In this document: in pieces, positions 14,345 through 21,789 of the stretch | Numbering within the stretch: position 1 is the first letter of the stretch | Layout of the letters: every line of letters begins with the position of its first letter | Assembly: GCA_900544815.1 (NCBI GenBank) | Contig: UQWT01000035.1 | Location: 1-21,789 of the forward strand | DNA length: 21,789 nt | Reading direction: 5' to 3' | Source of the DNA: an uncultured Bacteroidales bacterium | Lineage (GTDB): Bacteria > Bacteroidota > Bacteroidia > Bacteroidales > UBA932 | Program-made: the position numbers and the translations under genes | Notes under the pieces: generated by a model | What the model was told of the DNA's origin: nothing | What the model saw: the letters and a program-made list of their open reading frames with translations, nothing else | Databases searched by the model: none

Positions 14345-14518
14345 TTAGCATTAGCTTTGGCCTTGGCTTTAGCCTTGGCTTTGGCTTTGGCTTTGGCCTT
14401 CTATCCTTTCTCTACATTAAATTCGCCAACGCCAACGCTAATACTAAAGCTATAAACTATAAAATATAAACTATAAACTTTAAACTTATTTGCCTTTGGT
14501 CTTAATAAAGTTTATAGT
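14345..14518. repeat. Hexamer/heptamer repeat array in the htpG 3' region
   Basis: Three blocks. (1) 14345-14398: nine consecutive hexamers of the form TTRGCN (mostly TTGGCT, TTGGCC). (2) 14425-14442: the same hexamer inverted (GCCAAC twice, then GCTAAT), able to pair with block 1 across a pyrimidine-rich spacer. (3) 14450-14484: five heptamers CTATAAA, CTATAAA, ATATAAA, CTATAAA, CTTTAAA. ACTATAAACTTTA (14470-14482) is matched by a perfect inverted copy at 14506-14518. The heptamer is the reverse complement of the TTTATAG unit at 5973-6136. The 13 nt up to the htpG stop complete this 308-bp stretch without a gene (14224-14531). Confidence 0.75.
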
Positions 14519-14531
14519 GTACAGAGAAAGA

Positions 14532-16586
14532 CTACTTTAAAAGGTCTACGCTACGCTTGATAAACTCATGCAAATCCTTACCTTTTAGCATGTTGTTAGA
14601 TAACAATGCCAAGTCCGTAAGCTGTTTGAGAAGCTTATCCCCTTTTGCAAATGTCTCCACAATCTCACGTTTCTCCTTATCAAAGCCCTCTATCTCTTTG
14701 TTGCAACTCTCTTTTTTGTCTTTCTGCTCGGTTGTAATCTCCTCAGGCTTTTTATCTTTGGTTGCATCCTCCACCTCTTTAAGAGCTTTCTTTGACTCCT
14801 CCTCTTTAGCATCAATCTCTTTAAATTTTTCATTTCCAACGGTAGCAGCATCCAAGTCGGTTATTACCTTGCCAATAAGAGGACTATCATAGTTAAGAGT
14901 TATCTCGTAATGATCCGGCATTGTCCCCATAAAGTTCATTCCACCACCCATTGCAGACATCTCCTTGTAACGTCTCATAAACTCGCTTTGGGTAATAAGC
15001 ACAGGCATAGAGGTAACACCAAGATTGTCAACCTTTACGGTATAGTTGTTATCTTTAGGAAGGATAGCCTCAAATGCCCAGTTAAGCTGAGTTTCAAGCC
15101 CCTCTCTCAAAGCAGGTTTCTCCTTAGACTCCTTCTCCACCAATCTGTCTATGCTGTCCGAATCGACACGGGCAAACTTTGCATTCTCCAATTTGCTCTC
15201 CAACAGATTAACAAAATGGGCATCCAATTGGCTGTCGAATACAAGAACCTGATACCCTTTATTCTTAGCATCCTCTATGTATGTGTACTGTGCCACAGTG
15301 TCTGTAGCATAGAGATAAACAATCTTCTTGTTCTTGTCTGTCTGCTCCGGCTCAATGATTGCCTTGTACTCATTATAGTTATAGTATTTACCATTCGTAG
15401 TCTTCATAAGGGCAAAATTCTTGGCCCTGTCAAAGAACTTCTCGTCTGACAACATACCGTATTCAATAAAGAGTTTGAGGTTATCCCATTTAGACTCAAA
15501 CACAGCCTTGTCATTCTTGTAGATCTCCTCCAATCTGTCTGCAACCTTTCTGGTAATGTAAGAGGCAATCTTCTTTACATTCGAATCTGCCTGAAGATAG
15601 CTTCTTGAAACATTAAGCGGAATATCGGGAGAATCAATTACACCATACAGCAATGTAAGGAAATCCGGAACAATATTCTCAACCGAATCCGTTACGAACA
15701 TCTGGTTTGAATAGAGCTGTATCTTATTCCTTGTAACATCCATATTATCCTTAATCTTAGGAAAATACAAGATTCCCGTAAGGTGGAACGGATAATCTAC
15801 GTTAAGGTGTATATAGAACAGAGGATCATCCTGCATAGGATAGAGTTTTCTGTAGAACTCCATATACTCCTCATCCTTTATACTGCTTGGGGTCTTTGTC
15901 CAAAGAGGTTCTGTATCATTAATAATCTTATCCTTGTCTGTATCTACATACTTGCCGTCCTTCCACTCCTGCTCCTTTCCAAAAGCAATAGGGACAGGCA
16001 TGAACTTACAATATTTTGTAAGCAGAGTATTAATTCTCGTCTTATCTGCAAATTCGGCAGACTCATCATCCAAATAGAGGGTGATCTCAGTTCCTCTGTC
16101 TGCCTTATCAATCTCGCTCATCTCAAACTCAGGAGAACCATCGCAACTCCACTGAACACCCTTTGCCCCCTCTTTCCAAGACAATGTCTTAATAACTACC
16201 TTTTTGGAAACCATAAAGGCAGAATAGAATCCCAATCCGAAATGTCCTATAATGCTGTTTATGCTGTCTTTATATTTTTCGAGAAATTCACCTGCACTTG
16301 AGAAAGCTATCTGATTGATATATTTGTCAACCTCCTCTTCAGTCATACCAATACCCCTGTCTGTAATGGTTAATGTCTTCTCCTTCTCATCCAAAGCAAC
16401 TCTCACGGTGAGATCTCCAAGCTCCCCCTTAAACTCCCCTACGCTCGAAAGTGCCTTCATCTTTTGAGTAGCATCTACAGCATTGGCAATCAACTCCCTA
16501 AGAAAAATTTCATGGTCAGAATACAAGAATTTTTTAATCACCGGAAAAATATTATCCGTAGTAACACCAATCTTACCTTTAGCCAT
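14532..16586 (-). CDS. htpG: Molecular chaperone HtpG (Hsp90 family)
   Basis: Cytosolic ATP-dependent Hsp90 chaperone, 684 aa. The GHKL ATPase domain shows FLRELIANAVDA (28-39, with Glu31 and Asn35), DRGIGM (76-81) and GHFGLGFYSAFMV (114-126). The middle domain has the ATP-contacting arginine loop PLNVSRSYLQAD. The C-terminal dimerisation region includes a highly charged Lys/Glu-rich segment (about residues 590-660), making the protein longer than the 624-aa E. coli HtpG; long forms are usual in Bacteroidota as I recall. No TAnnTTTG box was found in the 120 nt upstream, so a different promoter type, for instance heat-shock controlled, is possible. Appears monocistronic. Confidence 0.97.
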   Translation of the reverse strand: MAKGKIGVTTDNIFPVIKKFLYSDHEIFLRELIANAVDATQKMKALSSVGEFKGELGDLTVRVALDEKEKTLTITDRGIGMTEEEVDKYINQIAFSSAGEFLEKYKDSINSIIGHFGLGFYSAFMVSKKVVIKTLSWKEGAKGVQWSCDGSPEFEMSEIDKADRGTEITLYLDDESAEFADKTRINTLLTKYCKFMPVPIAFGKEQEWKDGKYVDTDKDKIINDTEPLWTKTPSSIKDEEYMEFYRKLYPMQDDPLFYIHLNVDYPFHLTGILYFPKIKDNMDVTRNKIQLYSNQMFVTDSVENIVPDFLTLLYGVIDSPDIPLNVSRSYLQADSNVKKIASYITRKVADRLEEIYKNDKAVFESKWDNLKLFIEYGMLSDEKFFDRAKNFALMKTTNGKYYNYNEYKAIIEPEQTDKNKKIVYLYATDTVAQYTYIEDAKNKGYQVLVFDSQLDAHFVNLLESKLENAKFARVDSDSIDRLVEKESKEKPALREGLETQLNWAFEAILPKDNNYTVKVDNLGVTSMPVLITQSEFMRRYKEMSAMGGGMNFMGTMPDHYEITLNYDSPLIGKVITDLDAATVGNEKFKEIDAKEEESKKALKEVEDATKDKKPEEITTEQKDKKESCNKEIEGFDKEKREIVETFAKGDKLLKQLTDLALLSNNMLKGKDLHEFIKRSVDLLK

Positions 16587-16907
16587 AATATATCTGTTTT
16601 TTAATTATTTACTCTTTTCTTCCCAGCAAGATTTAAGTAATCTTAAAAAAATAACTTTGTAATCTTTAATTGTCTTTTCGGTCTATATTTCTTTTCTCAA
16701 AAACACCCCTAAATTTTTACCAACTTATTTTTTAACGCTTACTAAAACGGTTTTTGTCGGGAAGCGGAAAAACATTAATCAAACAGCATACCACAGAAAG
16801 CAGACTGACTATTTGGCAGAACCGTCTGCTCATTAAGGTAATTTGAGTAATTTTGCCACACCATTAAGAGTTGGTGTAATAAGTGTTAATAAGGTAAAAG
16901 CCACATT
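16587..16907. other. 321-bp divergent intergenic region between htpG and the UvrA-like gene
   Basis: AT-rich in the htpG-proximal half. Features seen: TAACTTTG (16652-16659) and TAATTTTG (16848-16855) as plus-strand -7-like boxes; a perfect 7-nt inverted repeat AGCAGAC (16799-16805) / GTCTGCT (16824-16830); and a 6-bp hairpin ACACCA (16858-16863) / TGGTGT (16872-16877) that would lie at the start of the UvrA-like mRNA leader. No small ORF or known RNA family was recognised. Confidence 0.55.
16848..16855 (+). promoter_or_regulatory. Possible -7 promoter box of the UvrA-like gene
   Basis: TAATTTTG matches TAnnTTTG and lies 52 nt before the ATG. A TTTG at 16812-16815 is too far away (32-nt spacer) to be a standard -33 element. 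The ACACCA/TGGTGT hairpin follows directly. Confidence 0.4.
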
Positions 16908-19400
16908 ATGAATGAGAATTCCAATAGGCCTAACAAAATTATAGTACGCGGAGCCAAAGTACACAATCTAAAGAACATAGATGTTGATATTCCTCTAAAC
17001 AAGATAGTTGGGATAGCGGGAGTGTCGGGTTCCGGGAAATCCTCTTTGGCATTAGGTGTTCTGTATGCAGAGGGGTCGCGCCGATATTTGGAATCTCTTT
17101 CTACCTATACTCGCCGACGAATGACCCAGGCATCCAAGAGTAATGTAGATGAGGTGCTCTATGTTCCGGCGGCATTGGCCATGCACCAAAGACCGGGAAT
17201 ACCGGGAATACGCAGCACATTCGGCACGGGTACAGAGCTACTTAACAGCCTAAGGCTCATATATTCTCGCTTGGCAAACCACAGATGTCCAAACGGACAC
17301 TATTTGGAACCGTCTCTTAATGTTGCTGCTGGAAAGGAGTTGGTATGCCCCGTTTGCGGAGAGCATTTTTTTGCACCATCTGCAGAGGAGCTGTCTTTCA
17401 ACAGTCAGGGAGCATGCAAAAGCTGCAACGGAACAGGTAGTATAAGGCAGGTTGACGAATCTACATTGGTTCCGGACGAATCGCTTACCATTGAGGAGGG
17501 GGCAGTTGCGCCATGGAATACTCTCATGTGGTCTCTTATGGTTGACGTATGCCGCGAAATGGGTGTACGCACCAATGTCCCATTTAATCAACTCACTGAA
17601 AAAGAACGCGATATAGTCTTTAATGGACCAGCCGAAAAGAAACATATTTTCTATAAATCCAAAAACTCAAACCAAGTAGGAGAACTGGATTTTACATACT
17701 ATAATGCGGTGTACACGGTTGAGAATGCCCTTGCCAAGGTAAAGGATGAAAAGGGGATGAAACGTGTGGAAAAGTTTCTTAAAACAGACATCTGTCCTGA
17801 TTGCGGAGGTTCAAGGCTGTCTCAAGCGGCACGTGCACCAAAGGTTTGCGGCATATCATTGGACGAGGCATGCAAAATGACACTCAAGGAGATAGTGGAA
17901 TGGGTAAAGGGGATACCGCAATCACTGCCGGAGGTTATGAGACCAATGGCAGAGAGCATCTGCGAATCATTTGCAGACACCTCTCGCAGACTTATGGAGC
18001 TTGGGGTAGGATACCTATGCTTAGACAGAGCCGCCTCTACCCTATCAACGGGTGAGAGACAGCGGATGCAGCTTGCCCGCGCTGTGAGAAACAGAACCAC
18101 CGGCGTACTGTATGTCTTGGATGAGCCGTCCATAGGATTACATCCCGCCAATATTATAGGGCTTACCGGAGTTATGAAAGACCTTATTGCAGACGGCAAT
18201 TCCATTGTGCTTGTAGACCACGACACTCGGATATTGGCAGAATCCAACCATATAATTGAGATGGGTCCCGGTGCCGGTTCCAATGGAGGATGCATAATAG
18301 CAGAGGGGAACATAGAAGAGATAGAAGCTAATGAAAGTTCCAAGATAGGGCCGTTTCTAAAGGGTTATAAAGAGCGTATCAGACCTTCTGTTAATGAGTT
18401 GGAGCTCTTTAGTTTTGGAAAGATTCATCTTTCAACAGACAATATACACACGGTAAAGCCATTGGAAGTTGACATTCCCAAAGGCAGGCTTACCGTTGTA
18501 ACAGGGGTATCCGGGTCAGGCAAAACCACATTAGTATTGGAGAGCCTTATACCAGGTCTTTCAGCGCAGATTAACGGAAGCAGATTACCAAAGCATGTAA
18601 AAAACATCGAGGCCGAAGGAATTAGAAACATAAAACTTATAGACGCCTCACCTATTGGAATAAACGTGCGTTCAACCGTTGCCACATACGCAAATGTCCA
18701 CGACCTATTGCGTAGGACATACTCAAAAACGGAGGATGCCATAAAGAGAGGATATACCGAGAGCGATTTCTCATACAATACAGGGCGTCTGCGCTGCCCA
18801 ACCTGCGACGGTACAGGTGTGATAAGTTTGGATGTCCAGTTTCTTCCCGACGTAAACATCCCTTGCCCGGATTGCAGAGGGTCGAGGTATGCAAATGCCG
18901 CCTATTCTGTAAGGAGAGAGAACAAAGCAGGTGAGTTTTATTCTCTGCCGGAGCTTATGGATATGGATGTTACAGACGCTCTTACAGCTTGCAATGACCT
19001 TAAAACCGTAAAACAGAGTTTACAGGTACTAAGTGGGTTGGGATTGGGCTATCTTACTCTTGGGGAGGAGACACCTGGGCTTTCCGGTGGTGAGGCGCAA
19101 CGTCTCAAACTCGCCAGCGAGATGGGTAAAGGGCAGGATGACACCATCTTTGTATTTGACGAACCCACAATAGGGTTGCATCCGAGCGATGTACAGACAC
19201 TACTGAATGTTTTTCAAAAACTTGTAGACCATGGAGCTACAGTAATAGTCATTGAACACGATTTGGATATTATAAGAAATGCAGACTATATTATAGATAT
19301 GGGTCCCGGCGGAGGATATGAAGGGGGCCGCATTGTAGCCTGCGGCACCCCTATTCAAATACAAAATCGTCCAACCAGCATAACAGGACAATACATTTAA
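16908..19400 (+). CDS. UvrA-like ABC ATPase lacking the UvrB-binding domain
   Basis: An 830-aa tandem ABC ATPase of the excinuclease A family, about 110 residues shorter than canonical UvrA. Walker A motifs GVSGSGKS (38-45) and GVSGSGKT (533-540), ABC signatures LSTGE (379-383) and LSGGE (725-729), Walker B/D-loop LDEPSIGLHP (404-413) and FDEPTIGLHP (750-759). Zinc Cys pairs: C170/C173 with C296/C299, and C630/C633 with C653/C656. After Walker A the chain runs RSTFGTGTELLNSLRLIYSR, HRCPNGH, then within about 35 residues reaches the first zinc module, so the segment that binds UvrB in canonical UvrA is missing. This matches the UvrA2 / drug-resistance-type paralogues rather than the main repair enzyme. 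DNA binding is likely; a role in damage tolerance or drug protection is inference. Confidence 0.85.
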   Translation: MNENSNRPNKIIVRGAKVHNLKNIDVDIPLNKIVGIAGVSGSGKSSLALGVLYAEGSRRYLESLSTYTRRRMTQASKSNVDEVLYVPAALAMHQRPGIPGIRSTFGTGTELLNSLRLIYSRLANHRCPNGHYLEPSLNVAAGKELVCPVCGEHFFAPSAEELSFNSQGACKSCNGTGSIRQVDESTLVPDESLTIEEGAVAPWNTLMWSLMVDVCREMGVRTNVPFNQLTEKERDIVFNGPAEKKHIFYKSKNSNQVGELDFTYYNAVYTVENALAKVKDEKGMKRVEKFLKTDICPDCGGSRLSQAARAPKVCGISLDEACKMTLKEIVEWVKGIPQSLPEVMRPMAESICESFADTSRRLMELGVGYLCLDRAASTLSTGERQRMQLARAVRNRTTGVLYVLDEPSIGLHPANIIGLTGVMKDLIADGNSIVLVDHDTRILAESNHIIEMGPGAGSNGGCIIAEGNIEEIEANESSKIGPFLKGYKERIRPSVNELELFSFGKIHLSTDNIHTVKPLEVDIPKGRLTVVTGVSGSGKTTLVLESLIPGLSAQINGSRLPKHVKNIEAEGIRNIKLIDASPIGINVRSTVATYANVHDLLRRTYSKTEDAIKRGYTESDFSYNTGRLRCPTCDGTGVISLDVQFLPDVNIPCPDCRGSRYANAAYSVRRENKAGEFYSLPELMDMDVTDALTACNDLKTVKQSLQVLSGLGLGYLTLGEETPGLSGGEAQRLKLASEMGKGQDDTIFVFDEPTIGLHPSDVQTLLNVFQKLVDHGATVIVIEHDLDIIRNADYIIDMGPGGGYEGGRIVACGTPIQIQNRPTSITGQYI

Positions 19401-19406
19401 TATCAG

Positions 19407-21698
19407 TTAATTCCTACCAATTCTGCCAGACATATCACTCTTCTGTGTCTCTGCTCTTCTCACTCTGCCGGCTTTGCCCCAATTGAAATTGTAGGAGAGC
19501 TTAAGTTGATATGACCTGTATGATACATTGTTTGACACTGTCTGTGTATAGTCTCCCATATCTATAGTCACATTACCTCCTTTTTTGTGTGAATCAAATA
19601 TATCACTTACAGAAAATCCAATATTCCATCTCTTTAATCTTTTGGTAAGTTCTAAATCTATGTTAGTAGGGTCTTTCCTATACGCATTATGGCTGATTGC
19701 TTTCCTGGTAGTTCCAAATACAATTGCTCTTAATGAATACGATTTAGGCAGCCTCAAGACAGCAAAAAGAGTGTAAGAAAGCGAATTATAAGTATGTCTA
19801 TTGTCACCTACCTTACTTTCCGTAAAACTATATGCAATATCAAAATCTATATTCAACTTGTTAAACAGATATTTGCTTGCATGAAACGATGCAAATACTC
19901 CCTGATTACTCCCATTATTGGTATAAGACTGGTAGATAGTACCTTTATCATCTGAATACAGATATGAAGTTATTGCATCGTCTGCTCTATTATAATCTAC
20001 CGACAATTTATAACTATTAAACAGCGTAAGTTTCAAGCCGTATGAGTTTGAATAATATGACTCCAAATTTGGATTACCAACACTTACAAAAATGTCATGC
20101 TGCGAAAGTACGGCATCGGGATTAAGTTGTGATATGGTAGGGCGTACTACCCGCATTGCATAACTTGCACTTAATACATGCCCTTTTCTCTCATTGAGAT
20201 AATAATTAACAGAGGCATTGGGGATAACATCAAAAAAATCATTATTATCTATATTTGCCCATTGAGCCTGCACACCGGTTCTAATGCCAAATTTTTTAAA
20301 GTTTACCGAATACGATGCAAAAGGCCTTAATACGCTCTCATTATACGAAAACGACAATTCATTATTTATCGCTTCATTATTTATGTACGAATATTGAAGA
20401 CCGGTATTAAGATTATGCTTTTTATTAAATCTCTTTGAATAATTTGCATAACCTATAAACGAACTTGTATTATTTTCCGTATTAGTAATCTTATCCTCTT
20501 TTTTGATACCGTTATCAACTACAAAACTTCCCGTAACAATTTCATCCTTTATATATGAGCCCAAATAATCGCCTGTTACAGTCAATTCAGATGCATCCTT
20601 AAATGTATGAGTGTACATTAACGAAACTGTTGGCGTTTTAACAACAGAATTATAATCCCTGAAACTTCCATCAGATGACACATCTGAATCCGCACCTGTG
20701 GTTTCAGTTACTGTTTTTCTCTTTTGGTCTCTGTTCATTTCTCTGTATGATACCTCTGCAGAAAGGTAGTCGTTTTTTGATATATCATATCCTATTCCCA
20801 GTGTGCCCATGGCAGAATATGGCAACTTAAACTTCTCTGTCGTTATGTCATTAACCTGTTTATCCAAATCTTTCCAATCATACTTTAAAGTCTCATTTTT
20901 ATCTTGATACATATTTGAGTATGAACCGGATGTGTAAAATGAGAACTTACCTCTTCTGTAATTGAGATTGAAATCCGGGTTGACAACAAATTTATTTTCG
21001 TTTCCTGATGCCCTCACAGAGGCAGACATAAACCCTCCGGCCTGTTTCTTAGTTGTTATCTTTATGGCTGTACCACCGTATCTTTCAGATATATCCGGAT
21101 CTGATATCACCTCTATCTTCTCTATATTCTCACCTTTAAAGGAATTAAGATATGTAAGAAGGCTTTCGTCATCAAGCTGTACACGTCTACGGTCTACATA
21201 GATATTTGTAACCTTGCTACCGTACAGCGTAACATTTTTAGTAATCATTACGCCCGGAGCAGTCATAAGCACATCTGTAAGATCTTTATTCTTTAGAGCA
21301 GCTATATTACCAATCTTATATTCATAACCACTCATATTGTAATCTACCCTGTTTGCTGTTATCTTTACCTCCTTTAGGGTGCTTACATCCTCTTTGAGTA
21401 TCAACTCATTAAGGTTAATATCCTTGTCAACTGTAAGGTTGAGAGTATATTTTTCATATCCTATTAATGAGACCTCCAATGTATATACCCCATCCTTAGC
21501 GTTTAATGCAAAGACTCCATTTATATCTGTGGCTGTACCTGTCAGTTTCTTTGTAGCATTATCCGACAACACTACAGATGCAAACTCAACAGGTTGACCG
21601 TCCTTATCTATAACCTTTCCGGTTATCTTATAAAGATTCTGTGCAGAAATGCCACCAACACAAAATAACAATAGGAATAATGTTAAATATAATCTCAT
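19407..21698 (-). CDS. TonB-dependent receptor-like outer-membrane beta-barrel protein
   Basis: A 763-aa outer-membrane protein. Signal peptide 1-20 (ends ISAQ); carboxypeptidase regulatory-like domain about 23-102 (ITGKVIDKDGQPVEFASVVL near 25-44, GVYTLEVSLIGYEKY near 70-84); plug-like domain about 108-217 (LTDVLMTAPGVMI near 130-142, VTNIYVDRRRVQLDD, IEKIEVISDP, YGGTAIKITTK); then a barrel region with alternating aromatic strands, ending KLSYNFNWG plus a basic tail of about 22 residues. The barrel resembles the outer-membrane beta-barrel family of Bacteroidota (PF14905-like, from memory). No TonB box could be pinned down and no SusD partner is adjacent, so a glycan-uptake role is not indicated. 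Convergent with the UvrA-like gene, with only 6 nt between the stops. Confidence 0.88.
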   Translation of the reverse strand: MRLYLTLFLLLFCVGGISAQNLYKITGKVIDKDGQPVEFASVVLSDNATKKLTGTATDINGVFALNAKDGVYTLEVSLIGYEKYTLNLTVDKDINLNELILKEDVSTLKEVKITANRVDYNMSGYEYKIGNIAALKNKDLTDVLMTAPGVMITKNVTLYGSKVTNIYVDRRRVQLDDESLLTYLNSFKGENIEKIEVISDPDISERYGGTAIKITTKKQAGGFMSASVRASGNENKFVVNPDFNLNYRRGKFSFYTSGSYSNMYQDKNETLKYDWKDLDKQVNDITTEKFKLPYSAMGTLGIGYDISKNDYLSAEVSYREMNRDQKRKTVTETTGADSDVSSDGSFRDYNSVVKTPTVSLMYTHTFKDASELTVTGDYLGSYIKDEIVTGSFVVDNGIKKEDKITNTENNTSSFIGYANYSKRFNKKHNLNTGLQYSYINNEAINNELSFSYNESVLRPFASYSVNFKKFGIRTGVQAQWANIDNNDFFDVIPNASVNYYLNERKGHVLSASYAMRVVRPTISQLNPDAVLSQHDIFVSVGNPNLESYYSNSYGLKLTLFNSYKLSVDYNRADDAITSYLYSDDKGTIYQSYTNNGSNQGVFASFHASKYLFNKLNIDFDIAYSFTESKVGDNRHTYNSLSYTLFAVLRLPKSYSLRAIVFGTTRKAISHNAYRKDPTNIDLELTKRLKRWNIGFSVSDIFDSHKKGGNVTIDMGDYTQTVSNNVSYRSYQLKLSYNFNWGKAGRVRRAETQKSDMSGRIGRN

Positions 21699-21714
21699 GG
21701 AAAATCTTATTTGC

Positions 21715-21746
21715 TGAATTCAACTTGCAAATGCAACAGAATTCTG
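21715..21746 (-). promoter_or_regulatory. Cluster of short palindromes upstream of the outer-membrane protein gene
   Basis: Within 32 nt lie TGAATTCA (21715-21722), TTGCAAATGCAA (21725-21736, a 5-nt dyad around AA) and CAGAATTCTG (21737-21746). The minus strand within the middle dyad reads TGCATTTG (21735-21728), one base from the TAnnTTTG -7 box and 29 nt before the ATG, so an operator overlapping the promoter is conceivable. The sequence beyond, to the window edge at 21789, shows no gene. Confidence 0.4.
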
Positions 21747-21789
21747 ATTAATAATTTGTTTAAATTTTTCGTTTGGCGTGAGGTATCCA

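Noticed and set aside
14345..14398. CRISPR-like or coding tandem repeat
   Set aside because: Units are only 6 nt, contiguous and without spacers, and no frame across the array continues into a plausible protein.
15783..16301. Long open frame on the strand opposite htpG
   Set aside because: It lies entirely inside htpG, has Cys/Ile/Leu-rich composition typical of antisense shadow frames and no promoter or recognisable domain.
17822..18343. 173-codon frame antisense to the UvrA-like gene
   Set aside because: Shadow of the conserved ABC cassette on the other strand; no independent support.

Overview
The window looks like chromosomal DNA from a low-GC member of the Bacteroidota, probably order Bacteroidales; the family cannot be fixed from sequence alone. 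Evidence: several starts are preceded by the Bacteroidota -7 promoter box TAnnTTTG with no clear Shine-Dalgarno; QueA is the long (409 aa) and HtpG the long (684 aa) type seen in this phylum; and there are typical lineage genes (ECF sigma / membrane anti-sigma / head-GIN DUF2807 set, lipoproteins with SPII signals, a TonB-type outer-membrane barrel, an M64 lipoprotein). No rRNA, tRNA, insertion sequence, phage gene or CRISPR array was seen. Most of the region is ordinary core chromosome.

Layout. 1-2488 (minus): a lipid acyltransferase and queA. 2489-3083: a very AT-rich divergent spacer. 3084-5964 (plus): an XRE regulator, pyrD and cinA, closely packed and probably co-transcribed at least in part. 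5973-6136: a large nested inverted-repeat element. 6199-7410 (plus): a beta-lactamase-fold serine hydrolase lipoprotein. 7505-9433 (minus): an SDR oxidoreductase and an M19 dipeptidase, probably one transcript. 9535-11620 (plus): an ECF sigma factor with what looks like its own ECF-type promoter, an anti-sigma-like membrane protein and a secreted DUF2807 protein, closed by a terminator. 11668-12126 (plus): a VanZ-like membrane protein. 12147-14223 (minus): a 42-codon peptide gene followed by a fimbrillin-like/M64 peptidase lipoprotein, closed by a strong terminator. 14303-16586 (minus): htpG, whose 3' region carries a hexamer/heptamer repeat array before its terminator. 16908-19400 (plus): a short UvrA paralogue lacking the UvrB-binding insert. 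19407-21698 (minus): an outer-membrane beta-barrel receptor-like protein.

The items most worth following up are (i) the unannotated-type 42-aa peptide directly upstream of the M64 lipoprotein, (ii) the two intergenic elements at 5973-6136 and 14345-14518, both built from the same hexamer (TTRGCN / NGCYAA) and heptamer (TTTATAG / CTATAAA) and both lying just downstream of a gene, and (iii) the probable autoregulatory ECF promoter (TGCAAC, 16-nt spacer, CGTCTTA) in front of the sigma factor. Promoter calls, domain names and small-protein status are read by eye; no database search was possible.
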